DNA of 64,000 nucleotides. It comes from SKLM01 sp964575455. Its GTDB lineage: Bacteria; Chloroflexota; Anaerolineae; B4-G1. The position numbers were made by a program, and so were the translations under genes. The stretch spans positions 1 to 64,000 of the forward strand of contig CAZNRX010000018.1 in assembly GCA_964575455.1 (NCBI GenBank). The letters are read 5' to 3'. How positions within the stretch are numbered: position 1 is the stretch's first letter; each line of letters starts with the position of its first letter. This document shows positions 26,701-33,989 of the stretch, piece after piece. The notes under the pieces are model-generated. The model had not been told where the DNA came from and made no database searches. It saw only the letters and a program-made list of their open reading frames with translations.

Positions 26701-27138
26701 ATGAGCCTAATGAACAAGCCCAGGATCCTGGTCGTCGACGAGGATGAGGGTGCCTGCAGAACCCTGCCCCTAATTCTTGAGCGAAAGAGGTACGACGTGG
26801 TGACGGCAAGCACGGCCCGGAAAGCGCTGGAGGCCGCGAACGACGGGCGCTTCAACGTTGGCCTTCTGGACATCAGGCTTCCGGACAGGAAGGACGTCGA
26901 GCTTCTCAAGCCGCTCCAGGAGCGACATCCGGATATGGAGCTGATCATGGTCACCGGGTACGCTTCGTCGGAGACGGCCATACGGGCGCTGAATGAGGGC
27001 GCCACGGCGTACATCACCAAGCCCCTGAATATGGACGAGGTAGGGCCACAAGGAGGACTTGGGACAGCTACTCGATTGGGGGGGGCGGTGCGGCGCGCGC
27101 TGGATACGGAGCGAACAGAGGAGGAGACACGTGGATAG
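26701..27138 (+). CDS. Response regulator receiver protein
   Basis: This 145-residue receiver reads ILVVDEDEGACRTL, with the phospho-acceptor Asp in VGLLDIRLPD, Thr in IMVTGYASSE and Lys in YITKPLNMDEV, resembling NtrC-type receivers. The last 40 residues (GPQGGLGTATRLGG...) depart from the usual receiver alpha-5 helix. They may reflect a small indel or a lost coiled coil. ATG 26701 follows GGAGGAGG. Its stop overlaps the GTG start of the next gene by eight bases. Confidence 0.84.
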   Translation: MSLMNKPRILVVDEDEGACRTLPLILERKRYDVVTASTARKALEAANDGRFNVGLLDIRLPDRKDVELLKPLQERHPDMELIMVTGYASSETAIRALNEGATAYITKPLNMDEVGPQGGLGTATRLGGAVRRALDTERTEEETRG

Positions 27139-28255
27139 ACAGACCATTCTGATCGTGGAGGATCATAAGCCGCTTCGCACGGCGCTTCGGGCTGTTCTAG
27201 AGGCGGAGGGCTACCGGGTTCACCCTGTTTCCAATGGAAGCGAGGCACTGGAGAGCATGGGGGACCAGCAGCCGGATCTGATCGTGTCCGACGTCCTGAT
27301 GCCGAAGATGGACGGATACGATTTCTATCGTGCCGTTCGCGCTCGGCAGGAGTGGGTCTCCATTCCCTTCATCTTTCTGACGGTCAAGGCGAGCCACGAC
27401 GACGTTCTCAAAGGAAAGGCCCTCGGAGCGGACGACTATCTGATCAAGCCGCTCGATCCCGAGGAGCTGCTGGTGACGATTGAGGCGCAGCTGGGTCGTG
27501 CCGATGCCGTTCACGCGGCTGTGGCGACCGAGTTCGAGGAGCTGAAGGAGGAGCTGGTCACGGTGCTCGGCCACGAGCTCCGCACGCCGCTCACGTATAT
27601 CCGCTGCTACACTGACCTGGCCTTGGAGAGCACCTCCTCTCAGGGCGAGGATGCCGAGGTGTACTGGAGCGGGGTCCAGCAGGGTGCCGACCGGCTGGCG
27701 CGTCTGGCGGAGGATGTCGCGCTGCTGGCGCAATTGGGCACGGATCAGGCGCTGGAGAACCTGCGTACGAAGATGGTGGTCTGTCGTGATCTCGGTGACA
27801 TGCTGGACATCGTCGTTCGCCAGCATGAGAAGCTGGCTGAGGAGCAGGGGATCGCGCTGAGAGCAGAGGTGAGCCAGGACCTTCCGGCGGTGCGTCTCCA
27901 CGTGCCTTTCTTTGTGGACGCTCTGAGCCGCCTGGTGAATAACGCCATCAAGTTCTCTGACGGTGAGGGCAAGCGCGTTATCGTCCGGGGACGACGGGCG
28001 GGGGCTGCAGTGGAGGTGGCCGTGGTCGATGAGGGCGTGGGCATCCCATTGGAGGAGATCGATCACCTGTTCGAGCGTTTTCATCAGATCGGGCGGGAGG
28101 AGATGGAGCAGCAGGGGCTGGGCCTGGGACTGACCATCGCGCAGCGACTGATCGAGATGCACGACGGGGAGATCACGGTGGAGAGCACGCCTGGTGAGGG
28201 GAGCACCTTCGTGATCCGACTGCCCCTGGCCGGGGAGGGAGTGAATACCAAGTGA
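27131..28255 (+). CDS. Receiver-histidine kinase hybrid
   Basis: The 374-residue protein has an N-terminal receiver (about 1-125; ILIVEDHKPLRTAL, LIVSDVLMPKMDGYDF, DYLIKPLDPEEL), a HisKA domain (VLGHELRTPLTYIRCY) and HATPase_c (VNNAIKFSD, VVDEGVGIP, GLGLGLTIAQRLIEMHDG). No sensor domain is present, so phosphate on the receiver is probably its input. This is typical of a phosphorelay middle step. The GTG at 27131 overlaps the end of the preceding receiver gene and follows GAGGAG. A longer frame from 27059 is rejected because the receiver fold begins at once after 27131. Confidence 0.87.
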   Translation: MDRQTILIVEDHKPLRTALRAVLEAEGYRVHPVSNGSEALESMGDQQPDLIVSDVLMPKMDGYDFYRAVRARQEWVSIPFIFLTVKASHDDVLKGKALGADDYLIKPLDPEELLVTIEAQLGRADAVHAAVATEFEELKEELVTVLGHELRTPLTYIRCYTDLALESTSSQGEDAEVYWSGVQQGADRLARLAEDVALLAQLGTDQALENLRTKMVVCRDLGDMLDIVVRQHEKLAEEQGIALRAEVSQDLPAVRLHVPFFVDALSRLVNNAIKFSDGEGKRVIVRGRRAGAAVEVAVVDEGVGIPLEEIDHLFERFHQIGREEMEQQGLGLGLTIAQRLIEMHDGEITVESTPGEGSTFVIRLPLAGEGVNTK

Positions 28256-28268
28256 ATGCCACGATACT

Positions 28269-29582
28269 ATGTTTGAGGTAGAGGGAGAACAGGAGGCGCT
28301 GGAACTGCTAACGCTCCCGGGCTCTATCCAGGAGACAGGGCTGACGCTGGGCCTTCTGAGCGAGCTAGCCATCAAGTTGATCTACGACGCTGGTGAAATC
28401 GGTACCACGGAGATCTGCGACGAGCTGAGACTGCCCTTCATGGGTGTCATTGAACGGGTGCTTGAGCTGCTCGACCGCGAGGAGTTAGTCAACATCGTGG
28501 GCGCGGAGGGCTTCGGCCCGCAGGCGTACCGCTACACCATCTCTAACAAGGGGATCGCTCGAGCGCGCCAGGCGATGGAGCACAATCAGTACGTCGGCCC
28601 CGCGCCAGTGCCCCTTGAACGGTACAATGCGATGATGCGGGCGCAGGCCATCGGCGAAGTGATGCTCGACGAAGCTGCCGTGAAGGCGGCCTTTGAGGGA
28701 TTGGTCATCAATCAGGACATGATTGACCGGGTCGGCCCGGCCATCAACTCCGGTCAGTCGGTCTTCCTCTACGGCCCGCCGGGCAACGGGAAGACGACCA
28801 TGGCCCTTAGGATGGCAAAGCTGTTGGGCCGTGACCCGATCTACATTCCCTACGCCGCCTCTGTGGACAGTCATATCATCAAGATCTTCGACGACTTCAA
28901 TCACACGCAAGCTGCGGCGCCATCCCAGGCTGAGGAGCGTCAGGGCATAGCCGGTGATGGAGCTCTCTTCGACAGTCGCTGGGTGCTGATCGAGCGTCCC
29001 ACGGTGGTGGTGGGTGGAGAGCTGACCCTGGGAAGCCTGGATCTGATCTGGGATCCGATCGCTAAGTACTACGAAGCGCCTTTCCAGATGAAGGCCAATG
29101 GCGGCATGTTCCTCGTCGACGACTTCGGCCGGCAGCAGATGGACCCGCAGGATCTTCTCAATCGTTGGATCGTCCCCCTGGAAACGCGGGTCGATTTCCT
29201 GAGCCTGCACACCGGCAAGAAGATCGAGATTCCCTTCGAACAGTTGGTCGTCTTCTCCACCAACCTCGACCCCACCGATCTGGTGGATCAGGCTTTCCTG
29301 CGCCGCATTCGACACAAGATCCACGTGGGCGACCCAACAGCCCAGCAGTTTCACCAGGTGTTTCGCGATGAGTGCAGGAGGCGCGGCGTCGACTACACGC
29401 GAGAGGGGTTTGTCCACCTGATCCGTCAGTGGTATGCGAAGCCAGAGCGCCAGTTCAAGAATTGCCATCCCAGGGACATCCTGGATCAACTGAGGGACAT
29501 CGCCAAGTACAAGCAACTCGATACCGTGGCCACGCCCGACATGATCGACCGTGCGTGCTCCGCCTATTTCGCCGAACTTTAG
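28269..29582 (+). CDS. AAA+ ATPase with N-terminal winged-helix-like region
   Basis: The 437-residue protein has an N-terminal helical/winged-helix-like part (about 1-110; TLGLLSELAIKLIYDAGEIG, then EICDELRLP). A AAA+ domain follows, with Walker A GPPGNGKTTM near 173-182 and Walker B GGMFLVDDFGRQ near 278-289. An arginine-finger region (DQAFLRRIRHKI) and a helical lid complete it. It resembles MoxR-like predicted chaperone ATPases. It lies 9 bases before a CpaF-type secretion ATPase gene, so it may remodel or load that machine. The substrate is unknown. The start has no strong ribosome site. Confidence 0.8.
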   Translation: MFEVEGEQEALELLTLPGSIQETGLTLGLLSELAIKLIYDAGEIGTTEICDELRLPFMGVIERVLELLDREELVNIVGAEGFGPQAYRYTISNKGIARARQAMEHNQYVGPAPVPLERYNAMMRAQAIGEVMLDEAAVKAAFEGLVINQDMIDRVGPAINSGQSVFLYGPPGNGKTTMALRMAKLLGRDPIYIPYAASVDSHIIKIFDDFNHTQAAAPSQAEERQGIAGDGALFDSRWVLIERPTVVVGGELTLGSLDLIWDPIAKYYEAPFQMKANGGMFLVDDFGRQQMDPQDLLNRWIVPLETRVDFLSLHTGKKIEIPFEQLVVFSTNLDPTDLVDQAFLRRIRHKIHVGDPTAQQFHQVFRDECRRRGVDYTREGFVHLIRQWYAKPERQFKNCHPRDILDQLRDIAKYKQLDTVATPDMIDRACSAYFAEL

Positions 29583-29591
29583 AGGTAGATT

Positions 29592-31496
29592 ATGGAGTCA
29601 ACGAAGTCACCGTACGAATCCATCGTTCCTTCACCCGATGAGACCAGGATCCTGGTTGTGGATGATCGGCCCAGAACGGCCAAAGCGCTGGCTGGTTTCC
29701 TGGAGACGGAGGGTTATCAGGTCGCCGTCGCACAAGAGGGTGCTGAGGCTTTGGAGAGGGTCGAGGAGGGCGACCTGGATCTGGTGCTCTTGGATGTGAT
29801 GATGCCCGGCATGGACGGCTTCGAGGCCTGCCGGAAGATCAAGAGCGACCCCGATACCGTCTTCCTACCCGTCATCCTGGTTACGGCCCTCAAAGAGACG
29901 GAGGATCGCGTGAAGGGGGTGAAGGCGGGAGCTGATGACTTCATCTCTAAGCCGCCGAACCGGCACGAGCTGCTGGCCCGGGTCAAGTCCTTGGTGCGCA
30001 TGAAGGCCCTGCACGATGCCCTGGAGGCGAGCAACGATAAGCTCAGGGGGTTGGCCGACGAGCGGAAGAGGAAGCTAGAGGCTGCGACCCGGGACCTTCA
30101 GAGGTTGCTGGATGAGGATGCTCGCTTCAGCTCCGATCTCCTCCCTAGCTCCGGTGCTGCCTTCGGCGAGGCGCAGGGAACACCGACCACTCTGACCCCC
30201 TTGACCGAGGCAGCGGCCGAGGCAGGCGTAGATCCGGAATCCTTGCATAGCTTCAAGCACCAGCTCCTGTCGAAGCTTACGGCCACGCTGGAGGGGCGCA
30301 CGGACTTGGACAAGACGCCGGAGGTGAGGCATATGCTGGGCCAGCGCCTGGCAGATCTCTACCAGGCTTCGGAGCTCGATCTTCTGAACCCATTGCGTGA
30401 GAGGCTCTTCCGCGCCATCATCAATGAGATCGTGGGCTATGGGCCCATCGAGCCTCTGCTGATCGATCCCAGTGTGACAGAGGTGATGGTCAACGGCCCG
30501 GATCAGGTCTACGCGGAACGAGATGGCAAGCTGGTTCCGACCGGCATCAGATTCGAGGATGACGACCATATTCTGCGCATCATCAATCGCATCATTCGCC
30601 CCTTGGGCCGCCGGGTCAACCGCAAGTCTCCCGCCGTCGACGCCAGGCTCCCCGACGGCTCCCGAGTCAACGCCATCATTCCCCCATGCGCGATCGATGG
30701 CCCGAGCATCACCATCCGCAAGTTTGGCGAAGACAAGCTGACTGTGCAGGATCTCATCGACTTCGGCTCCATCACATCGCAGATGGCGGAGTTTCTGGAG
30801 GCATGCGTGGGGGCACGGCTCAACATCATCATCTCCGGAGGCACTGGCTCGGGGAAGACCACGCTGCTGAACATCCTCTCTTCCTTCATCTCTGGCCGCG
30901 AGCGCATTGTCACCATTGAGGACTCCGCTGAGCTGCAGCTTCATCAGGTGCACGTCGTGCGATTGGAATCTCAGCCTGCTGATCCCGATGGCACTGGCGA
31001 GATGACGATCCGGGACCTGGTGAAGAATTCGCTCCGCATGCGCCCAGACCGCATCGTCGTCGGTGAGGTGCGGGGAGCGGAGGCGTTGGATATGCTCCAG
31101 GCCATGAACACCGGGCACGACGGCAGCCTGACGACGGTCCACGCCAACTCGCCGCGGGATAGCATCGCCCGGCTGGAGACGTTGGTCATGATGGCGGGCA
31201 TGGATCTGCCGGTGAAGGCCATCCGCGGTCAGATCGCCTCCGCCGTGAACTTGATCGTGCAGGTGAGACGACTGCACGACGGCTCGCGCAAGGTGGTCAA
31301 GATCACGGAGGTCCAGGGCATGGAGGCCGACGTCGTGGTGCTCTCGGACATCTTCAGTTTCAAGGAGAGGGGGATAGAGGATGAGCGCGTGGTGGGAGAC
31401 CTGGAGCCGACGGGGATCCGACCCAAGTTCGCGTCTCGCCTGGAGGCCTCTGGCTACAAGCTGCGGGCCGACATCTTCGCACCGAACCGCCCCTAG
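29592..31496 (+). CDS. Receiver domain fused to CpaF/TadA-type secretion ATPase
   Basis: Of 634 residues, the first 140 form a PleD-like receiver (ILVVDDRPRTAKAL, LVLLDVMMPGMDGFEA, DFISKPPNRHELL). A coiled coil follows (about 140-180), and then a complete CpaF ATPase begins near residue 210. The ATPase has NEIVGYGPIEPLL, Walker A GGTGSGKTTLLN, Walker B RIVVGEVRGAEALDML and the His box TGHDGSLTTVHANS. CpaF powers Tad/Flp pilus assembly or type II-like secretion. No other tad gene is in the window. The fusion would let phosphorylation act directly on the motor. The domains are certain; the regulatory consequence is inference. Confidence 0.92.
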   Translation: MESTKSPYESIVPSPDETRILVVDDRPRTAKALAGFLETEGYQVAVAQEGAEALERVEEGDLDLVLLDVMMPGMDGFEACRKIKSDPDTVFLPVILVTALKETEDRVKGVKAGADDFISKPPNRHELLARVKSLVRMKALHDALEASNDKLRGLADERKRKLEAATRDLQRLLDEDARFSSDLLPSSGAAFGEAQGTPTTLTPLTEAAAEAGVDPESLHSFKHQLLSKLTATLEGRTDLDKTPEVRHMLGQRLADLYQASELDLLNPLRERLFRAIINEIVGYGPIEPLLIDPSVTEVMVNGPDQVYAERDGKLVPTGIRFEDDDHILRIINRIIRPLGRRVNRKSPAVDARLPDGSRVNAIIPPCAIDGPSITIRKFGEDKLTVQDLIDFGSITSQMAEFLEACVGARLNIIISGGTGSGKTTLLNILSSFISGRERIVTIEDSAELQLHQVHVVRLESQPADPDGTGEMTIRDLVKNSLRMRPDRIVVGEVRGAEALDMLQAMNTGHDGSLTTVHANSPRDSIARLETLVMMAGMDLPVKAIRGQIASAVNLIVQVRRLHDGSRKVVKITEVQGMEADVVVLSDIFSFKERGIEDERVVGDLEPTGIRPKFASRLEASGYKLRADIFAPNRP

Positions 31497-31533
31497 CTCG
31501 GCACGACGGGCATTCGCAGGTGCTCGCTCCTGC

Positions 31534-31562
31534 TTGCACGATCGGTGAGTTTGGACTATAAT
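31534..31562 (+). promoter_or_regulatory. Promoter of the FmdB-type zinc ribbon gene
   Basis: TTGCAC (31534-31539) and a perfect TATAAT (31557-31562) are 17 bases apart and 35 bases ahead of the gene start. A GGGGAGG ribosome site lies between. Confidence 0.7.
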
Positions 31563-31596
31563 GTAACGTCGTCGAGTTCAGGGGAGGTTCTTAGGA

Positions 31597-31875
31597 ATGC
31601 CACTATACGAGTATGAGTGTGAGAGCTGCGGCGTGCGCTTCGAGCGCCGGCAGCACATGGAGGATGAGCCTGTAGAAGTGTGCCCCGAGTGTGGTGGGCA
31701 CGTGCACCGTCTGATTCAACCGGTCGGCATTATCTTCAAGGGGTCGGGATTCTACGTGACCGACAATCGAGCCAAGTCATCGACCGCGATGCCTGGGAGT
31801 GTCAAAGAGTCCGCGGATGGGTCTGAGGATAGCGGCGGCACGGCTTCCGGATCGACATCGTCGTCCGGCGATTAG
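31597..31875 (+). CDS. FmdB-family zinc ribbon protein
   Basis: This 92-residue protein begins MPLYEYECESCG and has a second CPECGG pair, so four cysteines form a zinc ribbon (about residues 9-34). GIIFKGSGFYVTD after the ribbon is the family signature. The C-terminal 35 residues are Ser/Gly-rich and disordered. Members are putative regulators, first noted beside formamidase genes; the biochemical role is not established. The next gene is convergent, only 11 bases away. Confidence 0.88.
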   Translation: MPLYEYECESCGVRFERRQHMEDEPVEVCPECGGHVHRLIQPVGIIFKGSGFYVTDNRAKSSTAMPGSVKESADGSEDSGGTASGSTSSSGD

Positions 31876-31886
31876 GTCGTTGTGAT

Positions 31887-32186
31887 CTAGAGTTGGAATC
31901 CCCCGCTGGCACGGATCGTCTTCTGACTGTAGTCGGTCACGTAGGTCAATAGCTCCAGCTTCAGCTCGCGCCACCTTCGGGAGGCCAAGGCCTCACGCAG
32001 GCTTCCCAGGTCCTCTGCCACGCCACCTGTCAGAATCTGAGGGTGGTTCCCATAGGCCGTGTACCATGCGTCGGTGGGTTGAATGCCCAGCTCCAATAGC
32101 CCGGGCGCGAATTCCTGCATCACGAACTCAAAATACTCATCCTCGAGTCCAGATCGAATGTTCCAAGTCATCAACAATTTAACCAT
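31887..32186 (-). CDS. Conserved hypothetical protein, 99 residues
   Basis: I do not recognise the family with confidence. The protein starts MVKLLMTWNIRSGLEDEYFEF and ends in a TDYSQKTIRASGGFQL stretch. The pattern of a hydrophobic strand, a helix with acidic/aromatic residues and a second strand hints at a dimeric alpha-beta barrel (NIPSNAP/EthD-like), but this is a guess. A longer frame to 32282 reads through a low-complexity repeat and is rejected in favour of ATG 32186. It has no signal peptide. The upstream gap (32187-32302) is filled by that repeat. Confidence 0.6.
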   Translation of the reverse strand: MVKLLMTWNIRSGLEDEYFEFVMQEFAPGLLELGIQPTDAWYTAYGNHPQILTGGVAEDLGSLREALASRRWRELKLELLTYVTDYSQKTIRASGGFQL

Positions 32187-32210
32187 ACAAGCCCTAGTGT
32201 CAAAAGTCTG

Positions 32211-32279
32211 CCGCCCTTCCGCCCTTCCGCCCTTCCGCCCTGTCGCTCTGTCGCTTCGTTGCTCTATCGCTTCGTCGCA
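32211..32279. repeat. Degenerate octamer tandem repeat (CCGCCCTT then TCGCTTCG units)
   Basis: About 3.5 copies of CCGCCCTT are followed by TGTCGCTC, TGTCGCTT, CGTTGCTC, TATCGCTT and CGTCGC. The period is eight bases. A related array lies upstream of phoU (35563-35612), and two units occur at 26672-26685. It sits between the TPR lipoprotein gene and the 99-residue gene. Confidence 0.8.
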
Positions 32280-32302
32280 CAATCACCTGAGAATCAGCCG
32301 GG

Positions 32303-33088
32303 TCACTGCTCGCATCCTAGCGACGCCATGGCTTGTTCAGCTTGAGTCTTCCAGTTTGTCGGCGGATCGAGCGATAGAAACTCGCTGTACGTCTCACACG
32401 CCATGTCGATATTCCCGCTCTGCGCGAAGGCGCCGGCGAGCGCATAGTGTGCCTCGCGCGAATCTGGCACTGACTCGATAGCCTGCTGCAGCGTATTGAT
32501 GGCCGCGCTGTAATTCCCTTGCTGGAGATACACGTTTCCCAGGCCGATCAATGCTTCGGGCATGTTCTCTCTCAGCTCAAGCGCGGCGTTGAACTCCTCT
32601 GTCGCTTGCTCAAGGAGCTCTGGATCGGCCAGGGATGTCGGCTCGACCCCCGAGAGCGCCAACGTCAGATAGGCCGCTCCCAGTTGGTAGTGGGTATCAG
32701 GGTCGTCAGGGTCAATCTCTAGAGCCTTCTCGAACTGGTCGATGGCCGATTGGAGATCCTGCAGCTGATAATAGGTGACGCCCAGGTTGTGGTGGGCGGC
32801 TGCATTCTCTGGCTCGAGCTGCAACACTGCAAGGTACTCATCGGCCGCTTTCGAAAGCTCTCCGTTCTGGTTGTAGGCCTGCCCCAACAGGAAGTGGACG
32901 TCACTGTTGCCCGATGCCTGCTCGGCCGCGGCCTCCAAGACGCTGATGGCTTCGCTGTAGTTCCCGGACTCAAGATAAGCGCGACCTGAATCGAGAAGCG
33001 CTTCAATATCCTCAGTCTCGGTCCCCCCCTGACAGCCAACGAGGGCCACCAGGAGGCTTAGGGCGATGAGAAGATAGCTCTTGGACAT
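32303..33088 (-). CDS. TPR-repeat lipoprotein
   Basis: This 261-residue protein has a lipoprotein signal peptide (MSKSYLLIALSLLVALVGC; Cys19 is the lipidation site). It then has about five to six tetratricopeptide repeats, for example SGRAYLESGNYSEAISVLEAA, AHHNLGVTYYQLQDLQSAIDQFEKAL and LIGLGNVYLQQGNYSAAINTL. It should be anchored outside the membrane and act as a protein-interaction scaffold. The partner cannot be inferred. The start ATG 33088 is preceded on the minus strand by GGAGGA. An MBL-fold gene lies 21 bases upstream and is probably in the same transcript. Confidence 0.87.
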   Translation of the reverse strand: MSKSYLLIALSLLVALVGCQGGTETEDIEALLDSGRAYLESGNYSEAISVLEAAAEQASGNSDVHFLLGQAYNQNGELSKAADEYLAVLQLEPENAAAHHNLGVTYYQLQDLQSAIDQFEKALEIDPDDPDTHYQLGAAYLTLALSGVEPTSLADPELLEQATEEFNAALELRENMPEALIGLGNVYLQQGNYSAAINTLQQAIESVPDSREAHYALAGAFAQSGNIDMACETYSEFLSLDPPTNWKTQAEQAMASLGCEQ

Positions 33089-33109
33089 ATCCTTCCTCCA
33101 GGTTACCGA

Positions 33110-33757
33110 CTAAAGGCTGGTCTCCATGACGACGATGTCCGTCTCGTCCGACATGCTGGACTCGCCAACCTGCAACTTCTTCTGCTTGTCAACTTCCTCC
33201 ACCCCCATCTCCTTGAGGAAGGTGTCGACCCCGTCAAGCTCCTCCTCCAGTCCAGGCACCTGGTACCGCATAGGGACCACGATATCTGGCTCGAAGAGCC
33301 CGATGACCTCGGAAGCCTGGGTGGAGGTGAGGCTCCCGCCTCCTCCTACGGGCACCAACAGCACACTCACCGAGCCTAGATTCTTGACCTGGGACTGCAG
33401 AGGGACGTGGCCCAGCCTTCCGAGATGGCATATCGTCGCGCCGTCGAAATCGAAGGCGAAGATGGTGTTCAATCCACGCACGCTGCCTTGTTGGTCATCG
33501 GCGAACGTAGAGACGCCGGTGATGAAGATGCCGCTTATCTCGTACTCGCCGGGCCCATCGAGGAGCTTGAAGGGTCCCTGCACCACGTCCAGATAGTGAC
33601 AGGACGCATTGTGATGGCTCACCGTGACGACGTCAGCCTGCAGATGGGGCAGCGCGATGCCTAGCTCTGGAGAGTAGGGATCCGTCACGATGGCGATCGA
33701 TTCGCGTCCGGCAAGTCGAAAACAGGTCTGTCCGTACCAGCTGATTTCTACGTCCAT
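33110..33757 (-). CDS. MBL-fold metal-dependent hydrolase (UlaG-like)
   Basis: This 215-residue protein reads as a shortened metallo-beta-lactamase fold: MDVEISWYGQTCFRL, then VVTVSHHNASCHYLD in place of HxHxDH, GEYEISGIFITGV, ICHLGRLGH and a C-terminal MRYQVPGLEEELDGVDTF. Several metal ligands depart from the consensus (SHHNASCHYLD). Such divergent UlaG-like proteins are common, and their substrates are mostly unknown. Start 33757 lies about 10 bases after a near-consensus -10, so the mRNA should be almost leaderless. A longer frame to 33817 runs through the promoter and is rejected. Confidence 0.8.
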   Translation of the reverse strand: MDVEISWYGQTCFRLAGRESIAIVTDPYSPELGIALPHLQADVVTVSHHNASCHYLDVVQGPFKLLDGPGEYEISGIFITGVSTFADDQQGSVRGLNTIFAFDFDGATICHLGRLGHVPLQSQVKNLGSVSVLLVPVGGGGSLTSTQASEVIGLFEPDIVVPMRYQVPGLEEELDGVDTFLKEMGVEEVDKQKKLQVGESSMSDETDIVVMETSL

Positions 33758-33767
33758 ATCGATACAG

Positions 33768-33796
33768 ATTATACTGTGAAAGCGGCCTGGCGGCAA
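33768..33796 (-). promoter_or_regulatory. Promoter of the MBL-fold/TPR operon, nearly leaderless
   Basis: On the minus strand TTGCCG (33796-33791) and TATAAT (33773-33768) are 17 bases apart. The predicted transcription start near 33761 leaves only about four bases before ATG 33757. The rest of 33797-33970 shows nothing I can name. Confidence 0.65.
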
Positions 33797-33972
33797 CGCC
33801 CAGTGCGCCTGTGGCAAGGCTATGGATCGACCTGGTCACCCGCGCACATCCAGCCCTCCGACCTTTGTGCCTCTGTTCGCGTCCTCAACGCACGTCCCCA
33901 GCGGGCGAGGGTCTTCAGCCCTGGCAAACCCAGGTATGGCCTCTCGTGGCTTACCAGGGCCATCGATAGTCC

Positions 33973-33989
33973 TTCGTGTCATTCGTGAT
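33973..33989 (-). repeat. CACGAA repeat directly after the lpdA stop
   Basis: Read on the minus strand this is ATCACGAATGACACGAA, identical over 17 bases to 22034-22050. It begins at the base after the TGA of lpdA. Confidence 0.7.

Noticed and set aside
32211..32279. Possible CRISPR array
   Set aside because: Units are only eight bases, degenerate and contiguous with no unique spacers.
33758..33989. Small gene between the MBL-fold gene and lpdA
   Set aside because: Open frames there lack start sites, ribosome sites and any family pattern.
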